Assembly: GCF_003073045.1 (NCBI RefSeq)
Contig: NC_037593.1
Coordinates: 11,456,735 to 11,520,734 of the forward strand
Direction: 5' to 3'
Length of the DNA stretch: 64,000 nucleotides
Source of the DNA: Pomacea canaliculata
Lineage: Eukaryota > Mollusca > Gastropoda > Architaenioglossa > Ampullariidae
Positions within the stretch are counted from its first letter, which is position 1. Each line of letters begins with the position of its first letter. Both the position numbers and the translations under genes were made by a program. The notes below the pieces were generated by a model. That model saw nothing but the letters and a program-made list of their open reading frames with translations, had not been told where the DNA came from and did not search any database. Below, one piece after another: positions 61,501 to 64,000 of this stretch.

Positions 61501-63396
61501 TATGTAGCTATGGAGTTATTTCCCATTTCTAAATTCTCATTTTCTGAAAGGCATTACAAGTTTAACAGCAATCGGAAAATATTAATGATTATTATTATTT
61601 TAGTTGAAAAGTTTGATGTACAACGTACTACGTATTTATGTTTGTCATGTTCATGGGTTAGTGTCGGATTATAATCCTCACTTGTGATAAAGCACTGTAC
61701 ATTAGTTACACGTTAATATTTTTAGTAATAGTAGCGGTCGTACATTATATAGACAGACCGACAGACAGACGGAGATTGATAGACAGAAAACATAGTAAAG
61801 TCTACATTAGTTAATGTATTTTATTGTTTGCATCGTGGGAGCGGGGGACACTGGGTGACTTTGTATTGCCAGAAAATATGTTCTTTCGTGTGAGCAAGCC
61901 AGCCACACGTCCAACCAGTCTATCCTTCATTAATCCATGCAATAATTAGAACGAACTCACAACGTACCAAACACGTAGAAGACGGAAGGCCATCCACCAG
62001 CAAATCCGTCTTGACATAAAATGCCAGAAATCGGCAAAGCGAACACCGTGCCCAGCTGTGAACCTGTCCAACCGAGACAAGAACCACACAAAGATGTCAG
62101 CAAGACAGTAAAAACTTATTTTAGCAGTGTTTATTTTGTTGTGCAATGAATATGTTTACGCTTCCTTATTCATTTTAGCAACATTCTGTGGAAGCTTCTG
62201 ACACCTTCACGCTAATTAATCTACATTTATTTATCAATTTGTTTTAATTGAGACCATCTTTTGTGAAACAGACCTATGAGGGAAAGTAGAAACATATTCT
62301 AAAACATAGGCTGGTTTACCTCCGTAGCTGAAAGCAACTGATTTGCTGCGTTCATAGACCGGCGACCACACTCCCCACATGGAGTGCATGGCAGGAAAGG
62401 TCACAGCCTGCGACATAACATCATAACCTGCTGAGGTCAAGCCTTCTAGAAAAACTCGTCGATTTGAAAATACAAATCACGTTATCGGGCCGAAGTTACT
62501 ATTAACATGTTAGCTCCTGTTTGTGTCTGTAATCATAATGCGACCTTTGGGCAATGTACATTAACTCGAAGTTGCTATAACATAGAGAGAGCTGGCCACA
62601 GAATATGTCACTGACCTCCCCGATGCCCTCCAGCACGCGCACGGCCACCACGACACCAACACCAGCGCGAGCAGCCAATGGGGTCACCAAGGTTAACACG
62701 GAGGTGCACAGGAGGCCGTACCCAAACAGTCGTTTACCTCCGATTCTCCCGGCCAGCCAGCCACCCGGAATCTGCGTCACGACATACCCGTAGAAGAAGG
62801 CCCCGAGTATCAGCCCTTGCGTCTTCTCGTCCCAGTCGAACTCTCCTGTCTGTACACGAGACCGGCCGCACTGAGCTTAACACTGTCTTAGAGATTATGT
62901 AACTGAGGAATACGTTTGAGTCTTTAAATTATGACTCACATTGCACAAACTATAATTAAACGAATTCATATTATAAGTGATGATTTATCTTGTTGATGTA
63001 TTTACCTTGTGTATAAAATAAGGAATTACTTAGAGAGAAACGGACACAATAATAACAAATACTTTTCTTTTCCTTTTAACTCACAATGGTTACAACATCT
63101 AAACTATTATCGTTAATTTATAGTTTGTCTCTCTGTGTTTCTATGTGTCTGTATATTTCTGTAACATTTATTTGTTTCCATCTGGACACTTACTGAGGTA
63201 GTTGAGGTCGAGTTGGTGTTGTTTGCTTTCGTCGGTTCTGGACACTCCTCAGTAACACTAGCATTCTCCTTTGTGGTAGAATTGACCATGGAAACTATGG
63301 CAACGCTCAGGTTGGCCCGCAGACAGTACACGTTGAAGAAGCCGAGGAAGGACATGAAGGTGAGTATATATCGGGCTGGTATGTAGTACCGACCTT
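58543..63396 (-). CDS. SLC17-family anion transporter, copy 5 (partial: exons 2-11; exon 1 beyond right edge)
   Basis: Minus-strand coding exons in order: 63194-63396, 62616-62849, 62320-62407, 61968-62063, 61004-61125, 60616-60768, 60352-60484, 59684-59839, 59425-59510, 58543-58770 (1,499 nt, all in phase, no internal stop). Exon 2 keeps the AAG that is TAG in copy 4. Marks: [81 protein letters not shown] and [12 protein letters not shown]. The C-terminal tail ends [13 protein letters not shown], as in copy 3. Exon 1 should lie just past 64,000, judging by copy 3's intron 1. It is in the opposite orientation to copies 1-4 and tail to tail with copy 4. Transporter role and unknown substrate are as for the other copies. 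Confidence 0.93.
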
Positions 63397-64000
63397 CTGT
63401 TGACACAAACAGAAAGCTCAGCTCTGTGTCTTACCCATTGTACACAACATCCACCTGCATCAAAATAACGGCTGATCCATCTTAGCGTCTATTTTACTTT
63501 GTATCTTTTTAATCTAACATTTTATTTCATTCATTCACACCATCAGGGGCATGTAGAAGTTTTAGATGTACACAATCAACGGTTAACGCATACATAGCTT
63601 TAATAAACTTAAACAGATAAAAGATATGTAAAAGTAAATACAATTCAACACAAAATTGTGTTATATGATAACGCGTAACAACCATATTAATGTCTAAAAT
63701 AGCATTAACTTTTGTACCACATTATCATGTGCTAATGGCATTACTTAGCAAAGCCATCACAAATAATATTTATAAATTGTACAAATGTTTTCAGTAAATG
63801 CTTTTCAGTAAAGCAGAAAAGATTATTAGGAAAGAAAGAGAAAATGAATGAGACCAAGTCTTGATGATTGTAAAACAAATATCAAAAGTGCATGTCCTGA
63901 AAGTAATACCATTCTCTCACAAAGTGAAACAACTTTTTGAGCAAAGCTTAGGCCTGTTAGTATTACAACAAGGTATAACCCCCAAATCTCCCACTACCGT
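63397..64000 (-). other. Intron 1 of SLC17 copy 5 (partial)
   Basis: The stretch is the reverse complement of intron 1 sequence of copies 3 and 4 (for example 39,240-39,818 and 48,930-49,513). It holds no coding exon. Confidence 0.75.

Overview
The window is animal nuclear DNA. It has spliced genes with GT-AG introns of about 0.1 to 3.8 kb, AT-rich intergenic DNA, microsatellites, tRNA-derived SINEs, Tx1-, CR1/L2- and Rex1-like LINEs, and hAT- and Tigger-type DNA elements. The repeat mix, gene structures and protein styles suggest a lophotrochozoan, most likely a gastropod or other mollusc. That assignment is inference; no marker in the window fixes the species.

Layout. (1) Bases 1-14,100, minus strand: two tandem genes for a cadherin-related single-pass membrane protein. 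Gene B is cut by the left edge (exons 1-3 and 9 bases of exon 4). Gene A is complete: 13 exons join in one consistent frame into a 744-residue protein with signal peptide, cadherin-like ectodomain, one membrane helix, proline-rich and coiled-coil cytoplasmic tail, and a C-terminal Cys-Asn-Ile-Leu. Their upstream regions (1,327-5,250 and 14,086-16,080) are recognisable duplicates. (2) 16,100-18,000: spacer with a composite trinucleotide tract. (3) 18,004-64,000: five copies of an SLC17 (sialin / vesicular anion transporter) gene, all with the same 11 coding exons and the same intron phases. Copies 1-4 are on the plus strand (18,004-22,777; 27,938-35,919; 38,852-44,871; 48,576-57,290). Copy 5 is on the minus strand (58,543 to 63,396, with exon 1 beyond the right edge), tail to tail with copy 4.

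Copy 1 is the most diverged and copy 2 intermediate. Copies 3, 4 and 5 are recent duplicates sharing long stretches of intron and flanking sequence. Copy 4 has a TAG at codon 70 and a 3.2-kb Tx1-type LINE, with an 18-bp target-site duplication, in intron 8; otherwise its exons and splice sites look intact. The array reads as an active birth-and-death cluster: expansion, inversion, loss and private transposon insertions in individual copies.

SLC17 proteins are 12-helix major-facilitator transporters that move organic anions (sialic acid, glutamate, nucleotides, urate, phosphate) across vesicle, lysosome or plasma membranes. The substrate of these copies cannot be read from the sequence. No functional link between the cadherin-like pair and the transporter array is evident beyond adjacency. 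Exon coordinates were read by eye from splice consensus and reading-frame continuity.
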